Source: Paratinospora sagittata
Lineage: Eukaryota > Streptophyta > Magnoliopsida > Ranunculales > Menispermaceae
Assembly: GCA_035771175.1 (NCBI GenBank)
Contig: CM069605.1
Span: forward strand, 17,872,288-17,936,287
DNA length: 64,000 nucleotides
Reading direction: 5' to 3'
The notes beneath the pieces are model-generated. The model was given only the letters and a program-made list of their open reading frames with translations, was not told the origin of the DNA and did not search any database. A program made the translations under genes and the position numbers. Positions 45,688-56,606 of the stretch are shown here, one piece after another (position 1 is the first letter of the stretch; each line of letters starts with the position of its first letter).

Positions 45688-47001
45688 TGTAATACCACAA
45701 GTTTGCACAAGAAAAAAGAAAAAGAAAAAGAACTTTGGGCACCCTTTTGGCTATATAAAGCCCGCCCCTTTATTATTTTTCACACCAACTCTCCTCTCTC
45801 TCTCTTGCTCTCCTTGTGATTTCTCACTTCTCTTTTTGAGACTCTCTTGGCGGTGCAACGCGGTTCTACTTGAGGAAAGCGCCAGTTCCAGAAGGAAATT
45901 TTATTTTAAGGTGGGGAACAAAACATAGGTTTGCGTGTCTTATGACTTTAATTAAAGTTTACATTCATTTATCAATATGTCTACTATTCATTTACACTTT
46001 ATTGCATATAATGTTTATACCTGTCATACTTATGCCTGTATATTTGGAGTTCATGTATTACACTGTTACTATGCCAGATTAGTGGTCAATCTGACTCAAC
46101 CAGACTTAGTCTTGTCCTCAGTAACTTTAAATAGTGAACGGGAGGCAGCGTGCTGCTTTAGACTATTGGTATTTAAGTGGACCTCGTGTCCCACCTCTCT
46201 ACTGGAAACTGATCTGGTTGGCCTTATTTGAAAGCTATCAGCTTGTACAAGTGATACTGAACATCCTAACCTTGCATGTGGTAATACTGACCTGCCCAAA
46301 CGTTGCCAAATCCTGTCTAATGTTAGTAAAGACCATACTTGCTCATGCATTGGCATCATACTTACGTTAAGGGACGTAAGTGGTTCATGATCCACAAAAT
46401 AGTTAAAAGCAATGCTCACTATTCTTGATATTTCCTTGGAGAGGGGCGTATAATGAGAACCCGAGATTACCTGGGGATGGACATCTGTACGTGAATCCAA
46501 GGTGACAACCTTGGGAAGGGAAGTACAATGAGAATCAGGGTTTACCTGGGGATGAACATGTGTACATGAACTCAGGGCAACGTACAATCATGGAACCATT
46601 ACGAGACAATGTCATGCGTACATACATGTTGTACTGATTATGATGTTATGTTGTGTGTATGTGATATTTGATTATGAAGTTTTCTTTATTAATTGTCATA
46701 TTCACAAACTAATTTACCCACTGGGCAATAACTCCCCCCGTTGTTATCTAATTTTTCACAGGAGTTTAGGGTGGACTGGGTGGAGGTTTTTTGGGCCCAC
46801 ATTTTGTAACCCTTGTTAATTATAGGGAGATTTTGGGAGGATGTTCCCTCAATCATATTTTGTACAAAAATACATTTTGAAATTAATGAAATCCGACTTG
46901 TACTCAATTGTGTACCTACGTACTCGATTATTGTTATAATGCATTTGCGTCCCGCCTGTGAGTGTTCCGCCGGTTTAGGCTTGTCTGGGCGGGGTGTGAC
47001 A
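45688..47001 (+). repeat. Gypsy-A solo LTR with perfect target-site duplication
   Basis: 1314 bp, TGTAATACC...GGGTGTGACA, flanked by CCTAT at 45683-45687 and 47002-47006. TATA box CTATATAAAG at 45751-45760 lies only ~65 bp from the LTR start, so this family has a very short U3 and a long transcribed R-U5. Downstream repeats resemble those at 820-960. No internal sequence remains. Confidence 0.93.
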
Positions 47002-47006
47002 CCTAT

Positions 47007-47574
47007 AGTTTGAGGGGAGAAGGGGTAATCTCAAGCGATACTTAAAAAAATTGGCATGGAATGCGACCTTGTTGGAGGGGGTCAGCTCGGCCTATCACTA
47101 GGTCTCGGTGCCTTGAACTCGACGTTGGTTAGGACATCAAGGTGGTTATTCAGCCAAAGAAGCATAAAATTGTTCATAACAAATGGGATAGAGTTAACGG
47201 TGAATAGTTTGTTGCTCCTTGTCACCTTGACCTTAGACTCATAAACCTTGTCTCGATCGAAGTGTTTGCTTTGGTGTTATTTTGGTTAACCTTAGATCGG
47301 TGAATCCGAGGTTGGCCAATAGTTGCAGCCGATTGGTTCACTAGGGCCACTAATATCTAGAGAGCCTTCAAAATCAATAGGTTCAGGAACCTCGGAAGGT
47401 CGTGAAGCCATCTCAACAATTTAGGTTATGTTGTTCAGAAGAGATTTGAGAGAAGAAGAAGAACTAGAAGAAGAGGAGCTAGAAGAAGATAGAAAAAGAT
47501 CTCGAAAATGACTCAGAAGAAGATGAAGAGGAAAATTCAGAGCTAGTAGAAAATTTAGATTTAGAAGAGGTCAT
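47007..47574 (-). pseudogene. Unidentified Ser-rich coding-like region, N-terminal part
   Basis: From an ATG at about 47574 the frame gives MTSSKSKFSTSSEFSSSSSS, then after shifts a MASRPSEVPEPIDFEGSLD stretch (47410 downwards) and KVTRSNKLFTVNSIPFVMNN, LNNHLDVLTNVEFKAPRP. There are several stops. The Ser-rich start resembles N-termini of some plant gypsy accessory ORFs, but I cannot name a family. Interrupted on its 3' side by the gypsy-A solo LTR. Confidence 0.35.
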
Positions 47575-47667
47575 GAACAATAGGAAATTTATGTATCGTG
47601 CTAAGTGAGGACTTTTAGGGGCTGAGTAATAAGCACTAAAGAAACTTATAAGATTCTTGACTGAGCA

Positions 47668-48484
47668 TGTAACACCCCATAATCTTAAAGTCCAACTGTC
47701 ATAATTTATTCCTTGATTAGTCATAATGATATATTATGTATGAGTGTATGTGTATATGTATTCGTAATGTGTTTTTAGACGTATAAGAGGTTCATACATG
47801 TACTGTACCTAGAATAGGCTTGTCAAAAATGTTTGGTTACATCATAAATGAGTGTAGAGTAAACCCTTACATAGATTTTGATATATAATAGATATATATT
47901 TTCTGTACATTTGGTCGTATGGCAAAAGGAGTGAAAAATCGGCAAAAGAAAACAAGTATAGAAAACTAGGCAATCCACTCGACTAGATTGAATAAAAAAA
48001 ATGTTTTTATTTATTGGTCATTGAGGTCGTGGAGAGGTTTAAAAGTCAAAACTCGTGTAAGCCATTTTTCGCTAGGAATCAACCTTGGAAGCTAGAAAAT
48101 GAGAGAAAAAGGGGGAGAAAACTAGGTTTGGGGAGAATTCAACCCAAGGTAGGAATTTCTTTCCCAAATCTTTTAATTTCTAGCTATTTTGGATAGTTGT
48201 GTTTGAGGTTGCTTTCTGGGGAGTTTTTGGTGGATGCAACAAATTTTAAAATCTAGGAAAAGAGGACTTTAGGAATAGAAACCCAAAATAGAAAGTTATG
48301 TTTTGATTTAGCAAAGTTAGGAAAGTTTTGGGAAGATGATGGTGGCAGAAACGATGTTAGTTGCTGAATTTTTCGCTATTGTTTCCAAAAGATTAAAACA
48401 AAGTTTTCCCTTTTTTTAATTGAACTTAATCCTTGATTTAAAACTTGTTTTGATGGGAAATCAAAGGATTATGATTGAATTAAG
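47668..48484 (+). repeat. Gypsy LTR 5' part
   Basis: TGTAACACCCCATAATCTTAAAG start and a GAGAGAAAAAGGGGGAGAAAAC leader region like those of the long gypsy LTRs. The 3' part is missing. No gene. Confidence 0.5.
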
Positions 48485-48622
48485 TTTTTTTTTTTTGAGA
48501 TGATACAATTGACCTTAAGCCGTGTGTCCCTCCCGTGGGGTGTCGAGCCCTTGCAGAACCTACTAATGTCACCCCAACGAATTGACAAGATGGTCTCTCC
48601 AAAGATGTCAATCAGCTGAGTT
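48485..48622 (-). mobile_element. Poly(A)-ended retroposon-like fragment
   Basis: Reversed, a 43-codon open stretch (containing ETILSIRWGDISRFCKGSTP) ends at a 12-base A tract (48485-48496). This fits the 3' end of a LINE or a processed copy. Too short to classify. Confidence 0.3.
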
Positions 48623-50064
48623 TGTATTAATCCAATGACCCCCATGATGGTGTACATTTTGATGATTACAAACAACATGTGTCACATGTACTAATGATCT
48701 ACTTGAGTAGTTTTAACTTAAACGACCACCAAAATTCACATATTTGGATTCAAGCTTGAAGACATCACAAGATCAAGACAAATGAATGTAATTTTTATTT
48801 TGAATTTGTCTAGATGATCTTAGGTTGTATAACCCACTCTAGGCTTGCTCAGATAATGTCCATTCCTTAAGTTTTTCTTCTCATTGGCAAAAGTTTCAAG
48901 AATTTTTGAATCTCCAATTTGATATTCAAAGTGTTGATTCGAGTTAAATGCCTTTGTGCAAAGAATTTCAAAAAGAAAATCATGTTTGAGTGTCAAGTGG
49001 ATAACCAACGCGCTCCTTAAGTTGACTAAAGCGCTCCTAGAGTGGTCAATACACTTAATGATTTGCCATAGTCATTATTAACACGTTCATCTTTAAAGCA
49101 ACGTGCTGTCGTGGACCCAAAAAACATCAGGTCTCTATTGTGTATCAAACCAACACGCTCTTTAGAGACCCTGATGAAAGACCCCTCTTGGTCTGCTGCT
49201 AGCTACGAGCTCTTGGTTGGAGAATCCCGTTGTCTTCTGGACAACATCGAGATGAGGTATGGTGTTGTTCCTGCACCAGCGCGATGTGTGTGTCAGAGAA
49301 GAACTATCATTTTTGGGCAACAAAATTGACATTCCGCATACTCTTTCCTCTTTGATTGTATGTCCTTTTGCACATAATTTTGCACACATTTTTGCCCCAT
49401 TCTTTTATGTTAAAGAATCTAAGCGTTGCATTTGAATTTCAAAATCAAATAAGATTGTTTCTTGGAGATTGAAACCCTAAAATTTGCTCATCTCATGCTT
49501 TCATAAACAAACATAGCGGTGTTTTTTGTTCAACCCAACCAACGGACTATTTGCAAGTTAAACTGTTTACAAAAGTTTCTAAGTGTTTTTCGAAGTCAAA
49601 AACTTTGTTTTTGAGATTGAACTTTGGATTGAACAAGCTTCATTTGTGATCTTCAAATCATCCAAAGAACTTTTCAAAAAATCCTTCACTCTTTGCTTTT
49701 GTACTTCATCCTTATCATTATTTGAGCATTCTTGAGTAAGGTTCATAAGTTGTAAGTGTTTTTGAGGTTTTTGGGTAAGGAAATCCTCCTCATTCTCTCT
49801 TTGTAATTTAAGTGGCTTGTTAGCCACTGGGAAGTTCTCTCGTCAATAACAATGATTGTAAAAAGGTTGCTCACACCTGTGAAGTGAGTGTGTAACTGAT
49901 TTTGATCCTCACCCTTGAAGTAGGATCTTATAGTGTTGGGTTGGGAAATCTTGATCGGGGAGACCAAGTCGTGGAGGTAGGCTTTAAGAGCTGAACCACG
50001 CTAAATCATTGTGTGTTTTATCTTTCCCTATTCCCCTCCCTCTTAGAGTTTATATGGGTCAACA
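48623..50064 (+). repeat. 5' LTR of the SIRE/Maximus-like copia element
   Basis: Starts TGTATTAATCCAATGACC with the family's TTTTGATGATTACAAACAAC, carries the TCACACCTGTGAAG...GATCCTCACCC block, and ends TATATGGGTCAACA. U3 inverted repeats include CACGTT/AACGTG at 49082-49105. The PBS follows directly. No 3' LTR partner was found in the window. Confidence 0.82.
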
Positions 50065-50066
50065 AG

Positions 50067-50078
50067 TGGTATCAGAGC
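50067..50078 (+). other. Primer-binding site
   Basis: TGGTATCAGAGC, a perfect match to the initiator tRNA-Met complement, two bases after the LTR end. Confidence 0.97.
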
Positions 50079-50115
50079 AGGTAACCTATTAAAGATTTAA
50101 CAATCTTTGATACTC

Positions 50116-51386
50116 ATGGTAGGACCCAGCTTAAACGAATGCACATTTGGTGAAGGATAGTCCACCCACAGACCACCACTTTTTAATGGTGATAGCTACC
50201 TTCATTGAAAGACTAGGATGAGGTTTTACCTTAGAGCCCAAGACTTAGAAATGTGGGATGTTGTGACAATTGGCTGTCAACCACCCACAAAGACTGTAGA
50301 GGGTGTAGTTGTCCCTAAGGAAGTAGATGAGTGAAGTGCAAAAGAAAAGAAGAGAGTGCTTCTAAATAACCAGGTCGTGAACATCCTATTTTGTAGTCTT
50401 TCTAGTGAGGATTTTAATAGGGTGAGTGACTTGAACTAACCCATGAGGGAACCTTGCAAGTAAAAAAGGCCTGACTCCAAATGTTGGTGGAGAAATATGA
50501 GACCTATAGGATAGATGAAACTGAGACTATTGTTGAGGAAATAGCAAGGTTCACAAAGAACATAAATTAGGTGAAAACCATAGGAAAGGTCTATGATCAA
50601 GAGGAGACTGTTAGGAAGTTTTTGAGAGAATTACCCAAGATATGGGAACCTAAGGCCACAGCTATAGAAGAAGCCAGGAACTTGGCTGAATACACTTTTG
50701 ATGAATTATGTGGTTATTTGATGGTTCATGAGCTAAAGCTCAAGAATAACACAATCTCACCTAAAGTAGATGATAAGGGGAATAAAAACATTGCACTTAA
50801 TGAAAATACCGATTCGAAAAGCTCATCAGAAGGTGAAGGCACTGATGATGATGTTGCAATGCTTTCTAGAAAGCTTAACTGTCTCATTAAGAGAAAGGGA
50901 AAGGCTAGCTCTAATAAAATATTTCATAAAGGAAAGAAGTTTGGAGCCAAGCCTAATAAGCTCATATGTTTTTGTTGTAACAAACCAGGACATATCAACT
51001 CAAAGAAAAAGGACAAGAAGGTGCTCAAAGCCACTTGGGATGAATTAAGCTCAAGTGAGGATGAATCTGGTTCAGAAAATGAAAAGGTAGTGATTTGTCT
51101 TATGGAAAACATTGAGGTAAAAGCTGAACCCATTGATGATGATCTTTTTAATTCCTCTGATTTTGATTATGTTAAATCTTGGTTTGAAAGGGCAGTGAAA
51201 AAGAATGGAAAGCTTAAAAAAGGCTTGATGAAAGCCCTTGAAGAGATTGAATCTCAACAAGAGACAATTGAGGCCATGACCATAGAGAAAGAAAAGATGA
51301 CCAAAGAGCTGGAAACACTTAAAGCAAGTGTGGATGACTTAACCAATATTGTGAAAAAATTCACAAATGTCAAAAGCTCTTTGACA
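50116..51386 (+). pseudogene. gag: Copia gag (UBN2 type), broken
   Basis: Capsid gene of the SIRE/Maximus-like element, starting at the ATG at 50116. The opening RPPLFNGDSY, MRFYLRAQDLEMWDVV has stops where Trp is expected. A frameshift near 50440 leads to LVEKYETYRIDETETIVEEI and then a long open stretch (50571-51386) with ETVRKFLRELPKIWEPKATA and FDELCGYLMVHELKLK. The first zinc knuckle CFCCNKPGHINSKKK has lost its final Cys. The C-terminal ~100 residues are a strong coiled coil (LEEIESQQETIEAMTIEKEK). Several stops are C-to-T or G-to-A changes, as in old methylated copies. Confidence 0.85.
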
Positions 51387-51472
51387 TGATGTTAGGATCC
51401 CAAAAATGTGCTTTAGACAAAGTTGGACTGGGTTACACAAAAGGGTCAATATAGAAAAATTATAACAATTTA

Positions 51473-51760
51473 TTGACCAAGAGACCCACTTGCCATTATT
51501 GTAATAGGCAAGGTCACACAATCTTTAGATGCCCACTCAAAAGAATAAAAAAGGGTAGATTGGCATGGGTAGAAAAGACTGGTTTTAATGATGCTAACAT
51601 GAGAAACAACTTGGATACCAAAGTCAAAGGTCTTTTATGTCGTGTAGGATGGTTCTCAAAAACACTTTTGGTATCTCGATAACGGTTACTCAAGGCAAAT
51701 GCCAGGAGACAAATCTCTATTTTTTAGCATTGCCCGCAAGCTTGGAGGAAACATGATCTT
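51473..51760 (+). pseudogene. Second zinc knuckle and protease start
   Basis: An intact CCHC knuckle CHYCNRQGHTIFRC (from about 51491) is followed by the protease entry WYLDNGYSRQMPGD (51669-51710) after a frame change. The catalytic Asp is kept but the usual Asp-Ser-Gly reads Asp-Asn-Gly. The remainder of the protease is not readable. Confidence 0.75.
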
Positions 51761-52189
51761 CGACGACAACAGTAAAGGTAAAATTGAAGGTATATGTTTT
51801 ATGTCAAAGGCCTAAAACATAAAATCTCTTGAGCATAAGTAAATTATGTGACAAGAGTTATGATGTTAGTTTTGAAGCAAATAGGTGCATCCTTAAGCAT
51901 GCTAATTGATCAATTGCATTCATAGCATATAGGCATAAGAATGTTTATTCTACTTTGCTTGATGATATTAGTGATCAAAATGGGGATTTTAGGGTTTCCC
52001 GTGAATGTGGCTCCCTAGCCAATGAGTCTTTTTGTTGTTGCAGAGCTTCTGGGTCGCATCCCCACATCCCTATTAAGTTCGTAGATGGTATTATTAATCC
52101 ACTTAAGAGTTATCCCAGCAACCGATTATCTGTTTTTTTTTTGCGAGAGTTGATACTCATAGCACATTCGTAGGGGATGCTCTTTTAGA
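51761..52189 (+). pseudogene. Decayed protease to pre-integrase spacer
   Basis: No continuous frame. At about 51985-52150 the sequence, including an 11-base T run, does not resemble copia pol and could be a small unrecognised insertion. Confidence 0.4.
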
Positions 52190-52880
52190 TTTTGGATCAT
52201 GTTTGAGTGTTGTTGTGCATGATGATGTTTGGTTATGGTATAGGAGATTAGCTCATGCTAGTATGGATAATATCTCTAGACTTGCCAAAACTGAGCTTGC
52301 AAAGGGCATCCCTAAGGGAGTGTACCTAAAAGATAAGGTATGTGAACCTTGTTAACTTGACAAGCATAGCAAATCATCCTTTAAGAGCAAGAAAATCATG
52401 TCTACTACTAGAGCTCTTGAAATGATCCACATGGATCTTTTTGGACCTACTTGGACCCAAAGTATAGTAGGAAAATCATATATTTATGTTATTGTTAATG
52501 ATTTGTCTAGCTTTACTTGAGTGTTTTTCTTTGCTCATAAGCATGAGGTGTGTAATGTGTTTGTTAAATTTTGCCATAAAGTAGAAAATGAAAAGGGATA
52601 CAAAATTACCATCATTAGAAGTAATAGGGTTGGAGAGTTTGTGAACAAAAATCTTCTGAATATTTGTAGCAAACAAGGCTATACACTTCACTTATCAACC
52701 CCTAGAACTTCATAGCAAAATGGAATTGAAGAAAGAAAAAATAAGAGCTTACAAGAAATGTGTAGGACTATGTTGTGTGAATATAAAGTTGCTTCTCATT
52801 TTTGGGCTGAGGCCATCAATATTGCTTGTTATGTTATGAATAGGACATTGATTAGGAAAAACATGAAAAAGACCTCATAG
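52190..52880 (+). pseudogene. Copia integrase remnant
   Basis: DNA-joining enzyme domain. The GAG-pre-integrase motif reads WLWYRRLAHASMDNISRL with CEPC, and the first His of the zinc-binding set is Tyr. Core residues: first Asp in MIHMDLFGP (~52432), second position VIVNDLSSF (usual Asp now Asn), third Glu in IEERKNKSLQEM after a stop in place of Gln (about 52712). The SDxGGEF region reads SNRVGEF. At least four stops. Catalytically dead. Confidence 0.85.
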
Positions 52881-52989
52881 AAGTCCCAAAGAACTCTAGG
52901 CTCCTCACTAGTCACCCCAAAGATCAAATTTTAGGTGACCCTTCTAAGGGAATGTCAACTAGAGCAACAATTAACAAGGGCATATAGCC

Positions 52990-54110
52990 TTTGTATCTCA
53001 AATTGAACCTTCAAAGGTTGAGGAAGCTCTAGGTGATGAAAATTGGATTCTTGCTATGCAAGAAAAGTTGGGTCAGTTCATTAGAAACAAAGTATGAGAA
53101 TTAGTTCCGAGACCAACTCACCAATCCATTATAGGAACAAAATGGGTCTTCAGGAACAAGAAGGATGAAAAATGACTGATTGTTAAAAACAAAGAAAAAT
53201 TAGTTGCCCAAGAATACAATCAAGAAGAAGGAATAAACTATGAGAAAACCTTTGCACCAGTAACAATATTAGAGGCAATTAAAATGCTACTAGCCTATGC
53301 TTGCTATAGAGACTTTCCACTATACCAAATAGATGTCAAAAGTGTCTTTCTAAATGGGTAAATCAATGAAGAGCTATATGTGGAACAACCATTCGGGTTT
53401 AAGGATTCTCAAAATCCAGATTTTGTGTATAAACTTCATAAAGCCTTGTATGGATTGAAACAAGCTCCTAGAGCTTGGTATGATAGGCTTAGTTCTTTTG
53501 TTCTAGAGCATGAGTTTAAGATAGGAAAATTGGATTCTACGTTATTCATTAAGCACAAAGATTTTGATATGCTTTTAGTTCAAATCTATGTAGATGAGAT
53601 CATCTTTGGTGCTTCAAACACTCATCTATGCAAATAATTTTCTAAAATTATGCAAGATGAATTTGATGAGTATGATGGGGAACAACTTACATACTTTCTT
53701 AGCCTTCAAATTAAGCAAATGCCAAATGGCACATTCTTAAGCCAAAGTAAGTATGCTAAGAATATGATAAAAAAGTTCAAGTTTGAAAACTTGACAACCA
53801 TTGATACCCCATGTAATTCAGCTATTAAGATGGACAAGGCTAAAAAGGGAAAATGTGGCAGCCCCGCCCCCGAACCACTATCCCTGCGATGATGGCGTGC
53901 GGAATGTCAGGCGATCACCGGGGGTGGGGCCGCCACAACAAACTTGTTGATACTAGGCTTTATAGAGGCATGATAGGTAGCTTGGTGTATTTAATAACAA
54001 GTAGACCAGATATTATGTTTAGTGTGTGCTTATTTGCCGGTTTTCAGTTAACTCCTAGGGAATCCCACCCTAAATGTGTTAAAATAATCTTTAGATAAGT
54101 TAGTGCGACA
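52990..54110 (+). pseudogene. Copia reverse transcriptase remnant
   Basis: RT domain with VEEALGDENWILAMQEKL, GTKWVFRNKKDE, KTFAPVTILEAIKMLLAYA, YQIDVKSVFLNG, LYGLKQAPRAWYDRLSSF, and the catalytic box YVDEIIFGA (53587-53613), where YVDD has become YVDE. It ends in TRLYRGMIGSLVYLITSRPD. About six stops, plus an 84-bp insertion at 53854-53937. The motif set and the order after integrase confirm Ty1/copia. Confidence 0.9.
53854..53937 (-). mobile_element. 84-bp minimal LTR-like insertion in RT
   Basis: GC-rich unit TGTGGCAGCCCCGCCCCCG...GGGGTGGGGCCGCCACA with ~19-bp inverted ends. Its first ~56 bp resemble the reversed terminal ~58 bp of the LTR at 25829-29361, including GGCGTGCGGAATGTC against GGCATGCGGAATGCC. 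The flanks GAAAA and ACAAA fit a worn 5-bp duplication. Element plus one duplication copy is 89 bp, exactly the frame difference between RT on the two sides. Confidence 0.75.
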
Positions 54111-54129
54111 ACAGATTTGGGGATTTGAT

Positions 54130-54620
54130 ATCCAAAAGGTACTTCCTCTGAGCTAAGGAGTTTTGTAGACTCAAACTATGCTGGTAGTCTCATTAATAAG
54201 GAGATAACCTCTGAATTTTTTTTATTTCTTGGTTCAGCAAGAAATAAAACTCATTGACATTGTCCACAGTTGAAGCTTAATATGTTGCAGCTAGTAGTTG
54301 TTGTGCACAAATTTTATATATGAAGCAACAACTTAAGGATTACCAAATCTATATTGATTGTGCTAAAATATTTTGTGATAATACAAGTGCCATCAATATT
54401 TCCAAGAATCTTGTTTTGCACTCTAGGACCAAGCATATTGAGATTAAATATCATTTCCTTTAAGATCATATGCAAAAAGGAGATGTTAAGCTCACTCACA
54501 TTGGAACAAAAGATCAATTAGCGGATATTTTTACCTAGGCGTTGGCAAAAGATCAATTTGTTAGTATTAGGAGAGAGTTAGGCATGTTTTGTAAGTCAAA
54601 TTTGTCAAATCTTTGATGAT
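54130..54620 (+). pseudogene. Copia RNase H remnant
   Basis: Follows RT: FVDSNYAGSL, LSTVEA then a stop in place of a residue, YVAASSCCAQILYMKQQL, IFCDNTSAINISKN, HSRTKHIEIKYHF, HMQKGDVKLTHIGTKDQLAD and RRELGMF. This is the standard copia C-terminal order. Several stops and frame changes. Confidence 0.85.
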
Positions 54621-54699
54621 TATGTGTTATTTAATGTTGATTTGATGATATTTGATGTTTGGTGTTGGTTTTAATTGTTGAAAACCAACTTTGATTTTC

Positions 54700-55154
54700 T
54701 GTCTGTTCACCAATGCACTCTTGGAGATGGCAGAAACCCAAAATTTTTTGTGTTGGGCCAAGTAGCACATTCCCTGAATGAGCAATGTGCCGGTTACCTT
54801 AGACTTAGAAACCCAGGTCTCAGGTTCCTCAGAGTAGCAGGCTCCTGTGGAGATTAGTGTGTTGGCGTCCGCAAACTAGAAAAGCCCATCTCAGGTTACC
54901 CAGAGCAGGGCGACCCCTATAAAAGGGTCTCACGAACATTTCTTTTTCATCTCTTCCTCTCTTCGTGCCCTAGCAGCGAGCTCTCGTTGCCCCAAGCATA
55001 TTTCAGCCGTCTCCAACGTTCTCCAACCATTTTTCGCACCATTTCTTCACATCATAGGTAATCAATTTGTGCCCTACCCTCTTTTCTTATGTTATTTCAC
55101 ATTTTTGTGCCCTAGTTCTTCATTTTTTGCACAAAACCCTAGATTATTAGCGCA
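54700..55154 (+). promoter_or_regulatory. Candidate internal promoter and leader intron of the env-like gene
   Basis: Inverted repeat GCACATT (54765-54771) with AATGTGC (54784-54790), then several near-palindromic CAGGTCTCAGGTTCC / CAGGCTCCTG motifs to about 54905, TATA box CTATAAAAGGG (54918-54924), a pyrimidine-rich leader exon, donor ATAG|GTAATC at 55058, acceptor TTATTAG ending at 55150, and the ATG at 55155. The candidate intron is 93 bp. The layout parallels 22959-23400. Inference from motifs only. Confidence 0.55.
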
Positions 55155-56589
55155 ATGCCTCCTCGTACCAAGATGTCCACTCGCTCATCGTGAAAGAAGG
55201 TTGCCTCACCTTCTCCAGTGCAAGAACGACGGGTTAAAAATAGTCATGATCGTCCATCCTCTTCAACTTCACAACCACCACCACCACCATCCCCTCCACC
55301 AAACCCAAACCCCAACCATGAACCCATCCTTCCTACATATGCCAATTAAAATGCTACTAACGGGGCCTATGTTGATTTTGATATCTTTATAAAGGCAGGA
55401 ATTGAAATTTTTCCACTTTTTGAACATCAAGGTTGGGTACCCTTCCTATCCTACCAAAAGGTCCGGTGCCCCACTCTAGTTAAAATCTTCTATTCCAATC
55501 ATAGGGAAGTCCCAAGTCAGGGCTATATGCGTTGAACCATTGTCCTAGGTAAGGAAATTGACATCTCTCCAGCCCTATTCGAGCTTTATTTCTCTATTTC
55601 GGACATCCCAACACATGTCTAGATGGATCATGATGAAGTTATCTTCCCCAAGTATGATAAGATGGTTGCACTATTGATGTGCTCCAAGCAACAAGATTGG
55701 CCAAATGGTTATCCTAAAGATTTGGTCTGCTCTACTTTTTTCCTAAAGTTGTACACAATATCATTTCTCACTCTATACACCCTAGGAGAGGGAGCAGGGG
55801 TACTGTCAAACCCCTTGATTTATTTCTGACCTGTTGTGTCTTGACTAAGACAGTGGTCAGTCACTCCCATATTTTGATGGACTACATGGTGTCCACAAGA
55901 TCTTCCTCTAGGAAAATCCCATTTTCCATGTACCTGACACAATTTTTTGAGTCACTTGGAATTGACTTCACCGGCGAGGAGACTTGTTCTCTCACTTCTC
56001 GTGGCCGCATTGGACCCACTACCCTCAAGCACATGCACTATGTTTATTATAAAGCTAGGAGGAAGTGGATTCCAAAGACGGAGCTTCCCATAGGTTTGAA
56101 GGATAATTCCTTCAAGAGTTCTCACACCGGTTATTCGCCTCCCATTGATTCTGAGGCCACAAAGTCAAACGTTCATGCACCAGAGGGTTCTCAGGTAGGC
56201 CCGCCGGGTGACAATGATTAAGGCCCCCATGATGAGATGAGTGATACATCGGCTCCTCCACAGGATGATCCCATTCTAGAGCCTGCACCATCTTTCGAGT
56301 GTGATAGAGAAACCTACTTTCCTTCCTCTCCCATTTGTGCTCCATCAGTTCCATGATCCATCATTTTGGATGCATCTTATCACGGCTCTAGCATATGCAC
56401 GACAACCAGGCGACTGTTTTCTCTTCCATCACAAAGACCCTGGCTTCATTTCAATCATAGGTTGAGGCCCATGAGCACACCTTGTCCAAGCTTCAGGCTT
56501 CCTTGCCTAGTTCGAGCTCAGCTCCTTTTCGTCCTCCCGCCATTTCCTTCAAGGATCTTCAACACATTTTTGAGCGTTTGCAATTTTAA
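55155..56589 (+). pseudogene. Env-like gene downstream of copia pol
   Basis: Starts MPPRTKMSTRSS, then a stop, a Pro-rich N-terminus, another stop, and the conserved domain AYVDFDIFIKAGIEIFPLFE, HQGW, TLVKIFYSNH, GKEIDISPALFELYFSISDI. After frame changes: DKMVALLMCSKQQDW, SHSHILMDYMV, IPFSMYLTQFFESLGIDF, RRKWIPKTELPIG, a Pro/Glu-rich linker, and a short helical end (VFSSITKTLASFQS, AHEHTLSKLQASL) closing with a stop at 56587-56589. It is clearly homologous to 19791-22958 but about half as long. Place and layout match the env-like ORF of SIRE/Maximus copia elements. The domain resembles Pfam 'putative plant transposon protein'. Function unproven. Confidence 0.75.
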
Positions 56590-56606
56590 TTTCAAATTTT
56601 AAAACT

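Noticed and set aside
50571..54620. Possibly active copia element
   Set aside because: YVDD is YVDE, an integrase Asp is Asn, a zinc knuckle lacks its last Cys, there are many stops, an 84-bp insertion is present and no 3' LTR was found.
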